Below are positions 17,839 to 25,372 of a DNA stretch of 64,000 nucleotides, one piece after another (position 1 is the stretch's first letter; each line of letters starts with the position of its first letter). The translations under genes were made by a program, and so were the position numbers. This DNA comes from an uncultured Cohaesibacter sp. (lineage in GTDB: Bacteria; Pseudomonadota; Alphaproteobacteria; Rhizobiales; Cohaesibacteraceae), in the NCBI RefSeq assembly GCF_963662805.1, contig NZ_OY759854.1, positions 124,001 to 188,000 on the forward strand, written 5' to 3'. Below the pieces are notes generated by a model. The model made no database searches. It saw nothing but the letters and a program-made list of their open reading frames with translations, and was not told where the DNA came from.

Positions 17839-18609
17839 CTAGGGTCTGTTGACAAACTGACTGATCCAAAGCCTTGTTGATACGATATGAATGAAGCCCA
17901 GATAGCTTCTGGCCGTTTTATCGTATCGAGTTGCCAATCGTCTGGCATTCTTGAGCTTATTGAAACATCGCTCGATCTGGTTCCGCAGGGCATAGACAAA
18001 CGGATCAAGGAAAGGCTGTTCCTTGCGATTTGATTGTCCTGGAATAACGGCAATTCCTCCCTTATCCCTCCACATCCTTCCTGATGGCATTTGCGTCATA
18101 CCCCTTGTCAGCAATGAAGACCTTGGGGGTTGCCAAATTCTCATCTTGCAACAAATCATAGCCGGTATAATCGGAGCATTGCCCGGGCGATATCTCAGCC
18201 TTGACAGGCAAGCCATGGGCATTGGTGATCAGGTGAATTTTCGTCGTAAAGCCACCTTTTGAACGGCCAAAACCTTCTTTCAGAGTCCCCCTTTTGCGCC
18301 CGCTGCCTGATGATGGGCTCGGATGATAGTACTGTCGATCATTTGGACTTGGCTGGGGGCGGCCTCACTCTCATTCGGGGCTTCAAGGATAAACTCCCAC
18401 AAGCCCGACAACGTCCAACGGCGGAATTGACGATAAACCGACGACCATTTGCCGAATTCATCTGGCAAGTCGCGCCACTGTGCTCCTGTCCGAGCAATCC
18501 AGAATATACCGTCCAGAACCAGCCGGTGGTCACTCGACGGGCGACCTCCCCGGCCTCGAATGGAATGAATGAAAGGTTCGAAAAACGCCCATTCAGCATC
18601 GCTCATCAT
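17839..18609 (-). pseudogene. IS5-family transposase, two-frame with an extra frameshift
   Basis: The first frame (18609 to 18280) starts MMSDAEWAFFEPFI and includes GGRPSSDHRLVLDGIFWI and IDSTIIRAHHQAAG. It meets a slippery run (A4G5) near 18290, where a programmed shift leads into KGGFTTKIHLIT and FIADKGYD. A further one-base insertion near 18058 breaks the frame before RNQIERCFNKLKNARR, the Glu region. The last stop codon TAG is provided by the CTAG target duplication. Confidence 0.85.
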
Positions 18610-18689
18610 CTACCGCGCCAAGATAGCCTCCTTGAAAGCTACCTTGAATCACATCTCCACTTATTTGCAAACCAGTTTGTCAACAGATC
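17843..18689 (-). mobile_element. IS5-family (IS427-like) insertion sequence, 847 bp
   Basis: The ends read GGTCTGTTGACAAACTG and, inverted, GATCTGTTGACAAACTG. A CTAG target duplication flanks it (17839-17842 and 18690-18693). The length and two-frame transposase fit the IS427 group. Confidence 0.9.
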
Positions 18690-18702
18690 CTAGGAGTCAA
18701 AA

Positions 18703-19147
18703 ATGAAGCAGAAATTGATCGTTACCTCAGTCCTCGCAACGATGTTCCTTGGTACAAGGGATGGCCTACGCCGCCGAGGGCGGTGCGTCTCAACCTAATC
18801 AGGAAGCGACCATCTTCCAGTCAGCAAAGATCACTTTTGATGATGCGGTGGGTATCGCCAAAAAGGAGCTTGCCGGAGCACTTTCAGAGGTCGGCTTTGA
18901 TGTCGACCATGGGGTAGGCCTCTATACGGTCAAAGGTGTAGGTGCCGACGGAAAACTGGCATTTGTGAAAATCGACGCAAATTCCGGCAATATTCTCGCT
19001 AAGGGTGTATCTCCCTTCTTTTCCGGTGATGAAGACCACCACGAGAAAAAAGATGGTCACTGGGAAAACGAGCACGACGATGAACGGGATCAATTCGATG
19101 GTGAACACCGAGCACACCACCGTGATGATGAACGAAACAAAGATTAA
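18703..19147 (+). pseudogene. Secreted PepSY-domain protein with a His/Asp-rich tail, frameshift in the signal peptide
   Basis: ATG 18703, with AGGAG seven bases upstream, begins MKQKLIVTSVLATMFLG, a signal peptide. The frame is lost by one base near 18750 and continues as MAYAAEGGAS with a cleavage-like AYA-AE. The mature part has one PepSY domain (DAVGIAKKELAGAL through FVKIDANSGNIL) and a tail packed with His, Asp and Glu that could bind metal ions. PepSY proteins of this sort often accompany OmpR-type two-component systems. The IS5 sits just upstream of the ribosome site and separates it from its promoter. Confidence 0.75.
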
Positions 19148-19162
19148 ATAGGTGCGCGATAG

Positions 19163-19206
19163 AGCTGATCCCAAGCATAGCAAGGCAGGTTTCGGGATCA
19201 GCTTTG
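19163..19206 (+). terminator. Hairpin after the PepSY gene
   Basis: Perfect 10-bp arms AGCTGATCCC and GGGATCAGCT separated by 21 bases, followed by TTGTTC. Weak intrinsic terminator. Confidence 0.55.
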
Positions 19207-19645
19207 TTCGCCTTAAAATAGCCTTTGAAGCACTTAGAATTTTAAGGCGACGGGTTTCCTAATTTTGTAAGCTGTGAACATGACAAGGCAGTGTTCGAAC
19301 TCGGATTTTTACTCAAGGGCCTTCTCGCCTTCAGGGCCTTGGAACTTAGCCCTTCGATTAAAAACCAATAGAACCGTACTCGCAAGTTCCCACTTCTAAA
19401 GAAGATCAAAAAGGCCTTTCTTGAGATGCCCAGTTTACCATTTGAAAGATGGTCCGTGAACGGACGGACGCGAGGTAAACGATGGTGACAACGCAACCAT
19501 CTTGGCACATTGATCTCGTTAAGTGGGTGCGTCCACCCCATCGCTTACGACGCGAGACAGATTGACACCGTTTGATCGATGTTCCAGAGATGGTTCTGCC
19601 TTTCATTTATTTGTTGGCGTACAAACAGCAAGAAGCCTTCTAATT
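19207..19645. other. Stretch without a recognisable gene
   Basis: I see no convincing coding frame, RNA gene or insertion-sequence end in these 440 bases. They separate the envelope cluster from the second DUF736 unit and are probably an old junction. Confidence 0.5.
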
Positions 19646-19957
19646 CTTGGTAGTCTTCGTTGAGCCCTTCGTCGCATCATCTTGGAACTCCATTCTGTTC
19701 TGATCAACCCAAACGGTCTCTTCATCTGGCCTGATCTGGCCGAAGATCGGCTGCCGCCTCGATTGCTTAGGCTGCAATGGATCGGATTGGCTTTCTTCCC
19801 CTGTCGGCGAGCCGACATTCCTCGCGAAACAACAAAGCCACTCTTTTCCATCCTCCGCTGCGCTTCGGTCGCAAGGATGCGGCGGCAATCGTTTTAGGCC
19901 CTTTGATCGCCATCGAGACCGCATGGTGCGGGATCGGAAACAAATTGGAGATTTAAA
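19646..19957 (+). other. Conserved leader upstream of DUF736, copy B
   Basis: It aligns with 3190-3499. The part nearest the gene, with the shared block GCATGGTGCGGGATCGGAAA and the GGAGATTTAAA ribosome site, is almost unchanged, while changes further up are scattered. It is probably a long 5' untranslated regulatory region. Confidence 0.5.
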
Positions 19958-20284
19958 ATGGCTACCATCGGCACCTTCAAGAAGAACGGCACCAACGAAT
20001 ACACCGGCGAAATCATCACTCTCAGCGTCCAGGCAAAAGGCGTCCGCATCATCCCCGATACTCGCGCCACGGGTGACAATGCTCCAAGCCACCGGGTCCT
20101 TGTTGGCCGCGCAGAAATCGGTGCTGCCTGGTCTAAACGTTCCAGCGAAGGCCGTGACTATCTTGGCCTCAAACTGGATGACCCCAGCTTCACAGCTCCC
20201 ATCTATGCCAACCTGTTTGATGACGAAGACGGCGAGAGCTACATCCTGATCTGGTCTCGTCCCAATGGACTCCGAGGCGAATGA
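19958..20284 (+). CDS. DUF736 family protein, copy B
   Basis: 108 residues, differing from copy A only at positions 20 (I for V), 35 (T for I), 38 (T for I) and 105 (L for H). Many codons differ silently, so the two copies have diverged under protein-level constraint and are not a very recent duplication. Like copy A it has the conserved leader in front and an intrinsic terminator behind. Its function is unknown. The neighbouring AlpA and integrase genes place it at the end of an integrative element. Confidence 0.9.
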   Translation: MATIGTFKKNGTNEYTGEIITLSVQAKGVRIIPDTRATGDNAPSHRVLVGRAEIGAAWSKRSSEGRDYLGLKLDDPSFTAPIYANLFDDEDGESYILIWSRPNGLRGE

Positions 20285-20293
20285 AACCGCGAA

Positions 20294-20326
20294 GGCTCCG
20301 GCAAATGCCGGAGCCGATCTCTTTTT
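20294..20326 (+). terminator. Intrinsic terminator after DUF736 copy B
   Basis: Perfect 9-bp GC-rich stem (20294-20302 with 20307-20315), loop AAAT, then GATCTCTTTTTG. Confidence 0.85.
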
Positions 20327-20504
20327 GTCTTGAGCCAGCTTTAATCTGAAGTCTTCACTTGGGAGATAAGTGTTGTGATATGTCCGATTAACCGCCGCCT
20401 TTACTCCAGATTTCGATGGAGAAGAACTGCTCCTTGCACCTTGGGCTCTTGTGGGTCTGGATAGAGCAAAATGGAAATAAGCCACCTAGGAAAGGTTCTG
20501 TCTC

Positions 20505-20708
20505 ATGGTTCAATCAGATCGAATTATCCGCCTTAAAACTGTGCTCACAAGAAGCGGACTATCTCGCTCAACACTTTATCGCAAAATAGGAGAGGGCACA
20601 TTTCCTGCCCAGATACGGATAAGTGTGCGTGGAGCTGGATGGCGGGAATCCGAGGTCAATCGCTGGATTGCCAATCCAGTGAACTGGAGGCCTGAGAGTG
20701 GTAGTTAG
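20505..20708 (+). CDS. alpA: AlpA-family excisionase-like regulator
   Basis: 67 residues with the AlpA/MerR-like helix-turn-helix: RIIRLKTVLTRSGLSRSTLY followed by FPAQIRI and ESEVNRWI. AlpA proteins activate or direct excision by the neighbouring P4-type integrase. The gene faces the integrase tail to tail, 48 bp apart. Confidence 0.88.
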   Translation: MVQSDRIIRLKTVLTRSGLSRSTLYRKIGEGTFPAQIRISVRGAGWRESEVNRWIANPVNWRPESGS

Positions 20709-20756
20709 TTCTAAGATGATAAGTGGACTGAGGCTAGCCAGGCAGAGTTGCTGAAC

Positions 20757-22007
20757 TTAGGTGTCCTCGACTTGCGCTTCGGGCAGCATCTCTCCTGTAA
20801 GAAACTGCTCCCAGTCTCTCAACACCTGTCGTCGCCTTTCAAGCATGTCTGAACGGCGATAGGCGCGTTCCACGTCGGATCCGACCTTGTGGGCTAGAGA
20901 GATCTCCGCAAGGTCTCGCTCATATCCACGCTCTGCAGTCCAGTCCCGAAAGCTTGATCTCAGACCGTGAGGAACCGCAGGGCGTTTTGAGCGAGGGTCA
21001 AGCCACCCCCGATTGCCAGCCTTCATTTCGCTTTCTTGCATCCGGCGCATCACCGAAGAGAGGGACATGTCAGAGAGCTTTCCCCCTTTGATAGAGAAGA
21101 AAACATAAGGGCAGTCTTCGTGTTCCGGAATGGACTTCAGTAATTCCTCTGCAACCTCAGACAGTGGCACACGATGTTCATTACCAGCCTTCATTCGTCC
21201 CGCAGGAATGGTCCACAAGGGGCCATCCGGAGCTTTCAGGTCCAGTTCATCCCAAGTTAGACCTCGAACTTCACCTGAGCGGGCGAGGGTCAGAGCCAGA
21301 AACTGCAGGGCCTTCGCCGCCATTCCATCTCTTTGAGACAAATTTCCCCACCAATCAGGAAGTTCTCCGAGGGCAACCGCCGGGTGGTTCTCGACCTTGG
21401 TGATTTTGGTGGGTTTTGGAAGAAGCTCTGCGAGATTGCCCTTCCATCGAGCAGGATTATCTCCTTCGCGATAGCCCGACACTGTCGCCCAAGACAGGAC
21501 GCTCTCGATGCGACCTCGTAATCTGGTTGCTGTCTCTGTCTTGGTTTGCCAAATTGGTTCGAGTACTCGCAGGATGTCGCGCATGCCTATGGTCTGGACC
21601 TGCTTGTTCCCAAGAACCGGGATCGCGTAGGTCTCAAGGGTTGTGCGCCACTGCTTGCGATGCTTGTCGTTGGAGAATTCCTTTTCCTTGTGCTTGAGGT
21701 ATCGGTTGACCGCTTGCTTGAAGGTGAGCGTCGCTTTGCGGGCCTGTTTGGCTGCAAGGGGATTGTCTCCTCTCAGCACAGCACGCTTATGCTCATAGGC
21801 CTTGTCTCTGGCTTCAGCGAGTTTGACAAAACTAGAGCTTCCCAATCCAAGTTCATGTTTGCGGCCATCGATTGTAAGGCGCTGGATCCAGAATTTACTA
21901 CCACCAGGATCAACTCGCAAAAACAGTCCAAACCCGGATCGGTCATGATACTTGCCCGGTTCCTTAACACTGCGAACAAACGCTGTGGTCAGTCTGCCAT
22001 GTGCCAT
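20757..22007 (-). CDS. P4-type tyrosine integrase
   Basis: 416 residues. The N-terminal arm-binding domain (FGLFLRVDPGGSKFWIQR, DUF4102 type), core-binding domain and full catalytic domain are present: LARSGEVRG, HGLRSSFRDW (H347, R350) and ERAYRRSD with nucleophile Y383. It is predicted active, in contrast to the truncated integrase at 4997. Such enzymes insert elements at tRNA 3' ends. Its start codon faces the 22.1-kb non-coding region, where a short tRNA-Ser-like 3' end is seen, as expected for int next to att. Confidence 0.93.
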   Translation of the reverse strand: MAHGRLTTAFVRSVKEPGKYHDRSGFGLFLRVDPGGSKFWIQRLTIDGRKHELGLGSSSFVKLAEARDKAYEHKRAVLRGDNPLAAKQARKATLTFKQAVNRYLKHKEKEFSNDKHRKQWRTTLETYAIPVLGNKQVQTIGMRDILRVLEPIWQTKTETATRLRGRIESVLSWATVSGYREGDNPARWKGNLAELLPKPTKITKVENHPAVALGELPDWWGNLSQRDGMAAKALQFLALTLARSGEVRGLTWDELDLKAPDGPLWTIPAGRMKAGNEHRVPLSEVAEELLKSIPEHEDCPYVFFSIKGGKLSDMSLSSVMRRMQESEMKAGNRGWLDPRSKRPAVPHGLRSSFRDWTAERGYERDLAEISLAHKVGSDVERAYRRSDMLERRRQVLRDWEQFLTGEMLPEAQVEDT

Positions 22008-22153
22008 TCTTTTCCCCCTAAAATTCCCCCCAGGAAACTCGGATTCAGTGGGATTTTGTGAAATTATATCAGAAAGAAAAAGAAAAATAAATAAGTTAAA
22101 ACAATGAGATATGAGCTTGTGTGGGACGTGGTGGCATGCCTATAACTCGGCCT

Positions 22154-22165
22154 GTCTCTCCGCCA
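22154..22165 (+). other. Possible attachment-site remnant (tRNA-Ser 3'-end-like)
   Basis: GTCTCTCCGCCA followed by TTTT matches the end of the acceptor arm and CCA of many bacterial tRNA-Ser genes. No complete tRNA is present. Its place about 150 bp from the integrase start is typical of att. The match is short and could be chance. Confidence 0.3.
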
Positions 22166-22583
22166 TTTTCCAAGCGATAAATTGGAATTTATATAGTAAA
22201 TTCAATCGCTTGATGCGAGGTTTCCCGCAAGATCCGCCAAATTTGCTACACAAACCTATGCAAAGGTCTATGGCCCTTTACACGGTTTTCTTCAATTTTT
22301 TCATGTTGAGTGGAGCTGACAGAACGCTTCAATCTGCAAAGGATGCATTCAAACCAAGTAGCTCGGCGTTGGTCGATTTACGCGAATTGCAACGAGCGAT
22401 TTTGTGCCTGCTTCACGCAGGTCTGTTGCGGGCGGTGAGCCGCCATTTCCAGTAGGCGCGAGATCTCCGGTGCCGCAGGCTAAAGCAGACATTGAAGACA
22501 ATCCTATTCAACAGGGAAGAAGCAGCCTTCAGGCTCGCGCTTACTGAGATGCTCAAGGTAAGATGAAATTCATAAATGAATTC

Positions 22584-22610
22584 AGAGCATAAAGGTATGC
22601 TCTTTTTATT
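22584..22610 (+). terminator. Intrinsic terminator
   Basis: 8-bp stem AGAGCATA/TATGCTCT with loop AAGG, then TTTTTATT. No gene is seen immediately upstream on this strand, so it may end a small RNA, read-through from the island, or act as a leader hairpin of the cupin operon. Confidence 0.75.
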
Positions 22611-22819
22611 GCCTAATCATTTTAATGCAAAGCTCTAGATTATGGGATGACGGCGCTCACGGTACGCATTTTCTGGCCATCCAACTGAATCTCAACTTGG
22701 AATTGATCCTTGCGAGGATGAACAGCAAGTTTGACTTTTCGGTGTTTCTGTGTGCGGAGAGTGCCCCCCAATTTGTCAACGCTTGCCTGGCTTGGCAATT
22801 TCCCGATGGAGAAAATAAA

Positions 22820-23236
22820 GTGACCAACAACAAAAACGAAGCTGGTATCTTTGAACGTGGGCCTGAAAACACTGCCTATGCGCAGTATTTCGTGGGGCAG
22901 AGCTATTTGAATATCCTATCCAAGGAAGGGGTGTTCATCGGCAATGTCACCTTTGAACCGGGATGCCGCAACAATTGGCACATTCATAAGGCCGATAAGG
23001 GCGGCGGTCAGATCCTTTTGTGCACCTCCGGCGGGGGCTGGTATCAGGAAGCAGGCAAGCCCGCCCAAGCCTTGAAAGCCGGTGATGTGGTCAAAATCCC
23101 TGCGGGTGTCAAGCACTGGCACGGTGCAGCGAAAGACAGCTGGTTTGCTCATCTCGCTATTGAAGTGCCCGGCGAAAACACCTCCAACGAATGGTTGGAG
23201 CCCGTTTCCGATGAAGACTATCTTGCACTGGACTGA
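22820..23236 (+). CDS. Cupin-domain protein
   Basis: 138 residues from GTG 22820, preceded by GGAGAA; the open frame extends to 22625 but the extra N-terminus has no cupin character. The cupin motifs are clear: GCRNNWHIHKADKGGGQILL (metal-binding His pair) and GDVVKIPAGVKHWHGA. Small cupins of this type occur beside short-chain and aldo/keto reductases and are often annotated as carboxymuconolactone-decarboxylase-associated. The substrate is unknown. It is probably co-transcribed with the SDR 62 bp downstream. Confidence 0.85.
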   Translation: MTNNKNEAGIFERGPENTAYAQYFVGQSYLNILSKEGVFIGNVTFEPGCRNNWHIHKADKGGGQILLCTSGGGWYQEAGKPAQALKAGDVVKIPAGVKHWHGAAKDSWFAHLAIEVPGENTSNEWLEPVSDEDYLALD

Positions 23237-23298
23237 GAGCTGTGCAGGCCAGCGAGCTGGCCAAATGGATTTCATTTCTCAAAATTAGGACTATCGAC

Positions 23299-24114
23299 AT
23301 GAAAGACGTAACCGTAGTTGTCGGTGCCGGAGGCATCGGCCAAGCTATTGCGCGTCGTGTCAGTCACGACCGCCAGATTTTGGTGGCGAACCATACACAA
23401 AAATCCGCTGATGCTGCTGCCAAGGTTCTTGAGTTTGCTGGGTTTGATGTGACGGTCATGGAGGCCGACATCTCGGACCGAGTGGCGGTTCAGGCTGTTG
23501 TCGCAAAAGCGCAGGAACTGGGATCGATCAAGGCCCTGGTTCAAGCGGCTGGCGTGTCGCCATCGCAAGCGCCCATTGAGCAGATTCTCAAAGTTGACCT
23601 ATATGGCACGGCAATCCTGCTGGAAGAATTCGGCAAGGTGATCGCACCGGGCGGGGCTGGTGTCGTGATCTCTTCCCAGTCGGGTTATCGCATGCCAGCA
23701 TTGACCGCGGAACAGGATGCTCTTTTGGCGACAGCTCCCGCTGAAGACCTTCTGGAGCTGGATTTCGTCAAGGGCGTCAAGGACACACTGCACGCCTATC
23801 AAATGTCCAAACGTTGCAATTCTCTGCGGGTCAGGGGCGAGGCCATCAACTGGGCAAAACGGAACGCACGGGTGAATGCCATCAGTTCGGGCATCATCGT
23901 CACGCCGCTGGCTCATGATGAGCATTACGGTGAGCGCGCTGATTTCTACCAGTCCATGCTGAAGAAGATGCCAGCCGGTCGGGCCGGAACGCCCGATGAA
24001 GTAGCGGCGCTGGCTGCTCACATCATGGGCCCAGAAGCTGGTTTCATCACAGGCAGTGACTTCCTGATCGATGGTGGTGCGACAGCCAACTTCTTCTACG
24101 GGCCCGATTCGTAG
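23299..24114 (+). CDS. Short-chain dehydrogenase/reductase (SDR)
   Basis: 271 residues from ATG 23299. It has a Rossmann nucleotide site VVGAGGIGQAIA, active site S-Y-K in VVISSQSGY and YQMSK, and the C-terminal GSDFLIDGGATA. The first Gly-motif lacks the Asn-Asn-Ala-Gly consensus and shows QAAGVSPSQ instead, as in a subgroup of SDRs acting on bulky substrates. An NAD(P)-dependent ketone or alcohol is the expected substrate. It sits 62 bp after the cupin gene. Confidence 0.88.
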   Translation: MKDVTVVVGAGGIGQAIARRVSHDRQILVANHTQKSADAAAKVLEFAGFDVTVMEADISDRVAVQAVVAKAQELGSIKALVQAAGVSPSQAPIEQILKVDLYGTAILLEEFGKVIAPGGAGVVISSQSGYRMPALTAEQDALLATAPAEDLLELDFVKGVKDTLHAYQMSKRCNSLRVRGEAINWAKRNARVNAISSGIIVTPLAHDEHYGERADFYQSMLKKMPAGRAGTPDEVAALAAHIMGPEAGFITGSDFLIDGGATANFFYGPDS

Positions 24115-24130
24115 TCGCTTTGCAGTCAGC

Positions 24131-24152
24131 ATTCATGAATGTGAAATATAGG
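24131..24152 (+). promoter_or_regulatory. Proposed LysR box 1 with promoter
   Basis: ATTCATGA-N6-AATATAG, the same element as at 26746, 30476 and 30574. A CGC-TAAT block follows 39 bp after its first base; at two other sites CGCCTAAT follows at 38 bp. Confidence 0.6.
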
Positions 24153-24181
24153 ACCTTGCGATTTTAGGTCGCTAATGCCTC

Positions 24182-24257
24182 GGTGATCCACCTATATACT
24201 GCCCCCTCCACAATACAATGAACAGCAATTCAAACCGGGTGGATCACTGAGATCCAC
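24182..24257 (+). promoter_or_regulatory. Leader with three mutually pairing segments before the MDR gene
   Basis: GATCCAC (24185-24191), GTGGATC (24239-24245) and GATCCAC (24251-24257): the central segment can pair with either flank, over 10 bp on the left side (GGTGATCCAC with GTGGATCACC-like) or 7 bp with a 5-base loop on the right. The structure lies between the predicted start of transcription and the ribosome site, so it may be an attenuator, or the right-hand palindrome may be an operator. Confidence 0.4.
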
Positions 24258-24279
24258 TCGTTTTCTAAGGAGACAGCCA

Positions 24280-25296
24280 ATGCTAGGAACAATGCTCTAC
24301 GGACCCGGCGATGTTCGCTATGAAGAGGTGCCTGAGCCTCAAATCGTTCATCCGACCGATGCCATCATTCGTCTCGCGGCAACCTGCGTATGCGGGTCTG
24401 ATCTGTGGCCCTATCGTGGCCTGAATGACGTCACCGCCCCGATGGCGATGGGCCATGAATATTGCGGTGTCGTCGAAGCGGTCGGCGACGCCGTTTCCAC
24501 AGTCAAGCCGGGTGACTTTGTTGTGGGGTCATTCTGCCTGTCCGATAACACCTGCCCGCATTGCGGCCACGGTTTTCATTCCTCCTGCGAACAGCGTGAA
24601 TTCATGACTGGCGCACAGGCGCCAATGGCTCGCGTGGCTTTGGCTGATGGCACTCTGGTCAAGACCGCCGGACAGCCATCCGAAGACCTCATCCCGCATC
24701 TTCTGGCCGCCTCTGACGTGCTCGGCACTGGTTGGTACGCAGCCGATGCAGCACGGGTGCAACCTGGCTCCACCGTTGTCGTGGTGGGGGATGGTGCAGT
24801 TGGTCTGATGGGGGTCATGTCCGCCAAACAGATGGGTGCTGGACGGATCATCGCGATGAGCCGTCACAAATCCCGTCAGGATCTTGCTCTGGAATTTGGT
24901 GCAACCGACATCGTTGCTGAGCGTGGGGATGAAGGCATCGCCAAGATCCGGGAACTCACCGCCAAAATCGGCGCGGATTCCGTGCTGGAATGTGTCGGCA
25001 CCGAGCAATCCATGAAGCAGGCGATTGCCTGTGCGCGTCCCGGATCTACGGTTGGTTTTGTCGGTGTGCCTCATGGCGTCAAGATTGACGGTCAGGACCT
25101 GTTCTTCGCTCAGGTTGGCCTGATGGGCGGACCGGCTCCGGTGCGCCGCTTCCTGCCTGATCTGATGCAACTGGTTATCGATCGCAAGATCGAACCGGGC
25201 AAGGTCTTTGATCTTCAAATCCCGATTGAAGACGTCGCCGAAGGCTACAAAGCCATGGATGAGCGACGCGCGATCAAAACGCTTCTGCGCGTTTAG
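24280..25296 (+). CDS. Zinc-dependent alcohol dehydrogenase (MDR family)
   Basis: 338 residues. Catalytic-zinc residues: C37-type CVCGSDLWPYRG, then GHEYCGVV. A partial structural-zinc cluster DNTCPHCGHGFHSSCEQ follows. The NAD(P) site is VVVGDGAVGLMGV. The length and the SDLWPYRG signature match a subgroup of medium-chain reductases found with LysR regulators and SDRs. The likely reaction is NAD(P)H-dependent reduction of an aldehyde or oxidation of an alcohol. A strong bidirectional terminator separates it from the exporter gene that converges on it. Confidence 0.9.
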   Translation: MLGTMLYGPGDVRYEEVPEPQIVHPTDAIIRLAATCVCGSDLWPYRGLNDVTAPMAMGHEYCGVVEAVGDAVSTVKPGDFVVGSFCLSDNTCPHCGHGFHSSCEQREFMTGAQAPMARVALADGTLVKTAGQPSEDLIPHLLAASDVLGTGWYAADAARVQPGSTVVVVGDGAVGLMGVMSAKQMGAGRIIAMSRHKSRQDLALEFGATDIVAERGDEGIAKIRELTAKIGADSVLECVGTEQSMKQAIACARPGSTVGFVGVPHGVKIDGQDLFFAQVGLMGGPAPVRRFLPDLMQLVIDRKIEPGKVFDLQIPIEDVAEGYKAMDERRAIKTLLRV

Positions 25297-25322
25297 GATC
25301 ACAGCACCACGTCAGAAACGCG

Positions 25323-25358
25323 AAAAGGCAGGGCTTGGCGCGCAAGTCCTGCCTTTTT
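25323..25358. terminator. Bidirectional intrinsic terminator
   Basis: 15-bp arms (25323-25337 with 25343-25357, one mismatch) with A-run on the left and T-run on the right. It serves both the MDR gene and the convergent MFS gene. Confidence 0.9.
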
Positions 25359-25372
25359 ATATCCGGAGGGTC

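Larger units (their letters stand above)
22008..22819. other. Non-coding region between the integrase and the cupin gene
   Basis: About 810 bases without a convincing gene. It holds the integrase promoter, an att-like motif (22154-22165), an imperfect hairpin at 22172-22211 (AAGCGAT pairing with ATCGCTT and GAATTTA with TAAATTC around TATAG) and a terminator at 22584. A 114-codon frame at 22111-22455 resembles no family and has unusual composition. A small RNA ending at the terminator is possible but unproven. Confidence 0.5.

Noticed and set aside
19640..20485. A 281-codon minus-strand frame covering DUF736 copy B and its leader
   Set aside because: The matching frame over copy A is broken, and DUF736 on the plus strand explains the conservation of the coding part.
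22111..22455. A 114-codon plus-strand frame near the integrase
   Set aside because: No family likeness, no good ribosome site, and it overlaps the att-like site and hairpin; left as non-coding.
24529..25302. A 257-codon minus-strand frame
   Set aside because: It is antisense to the MDR dehydrogenase and has no recognisable protein features.
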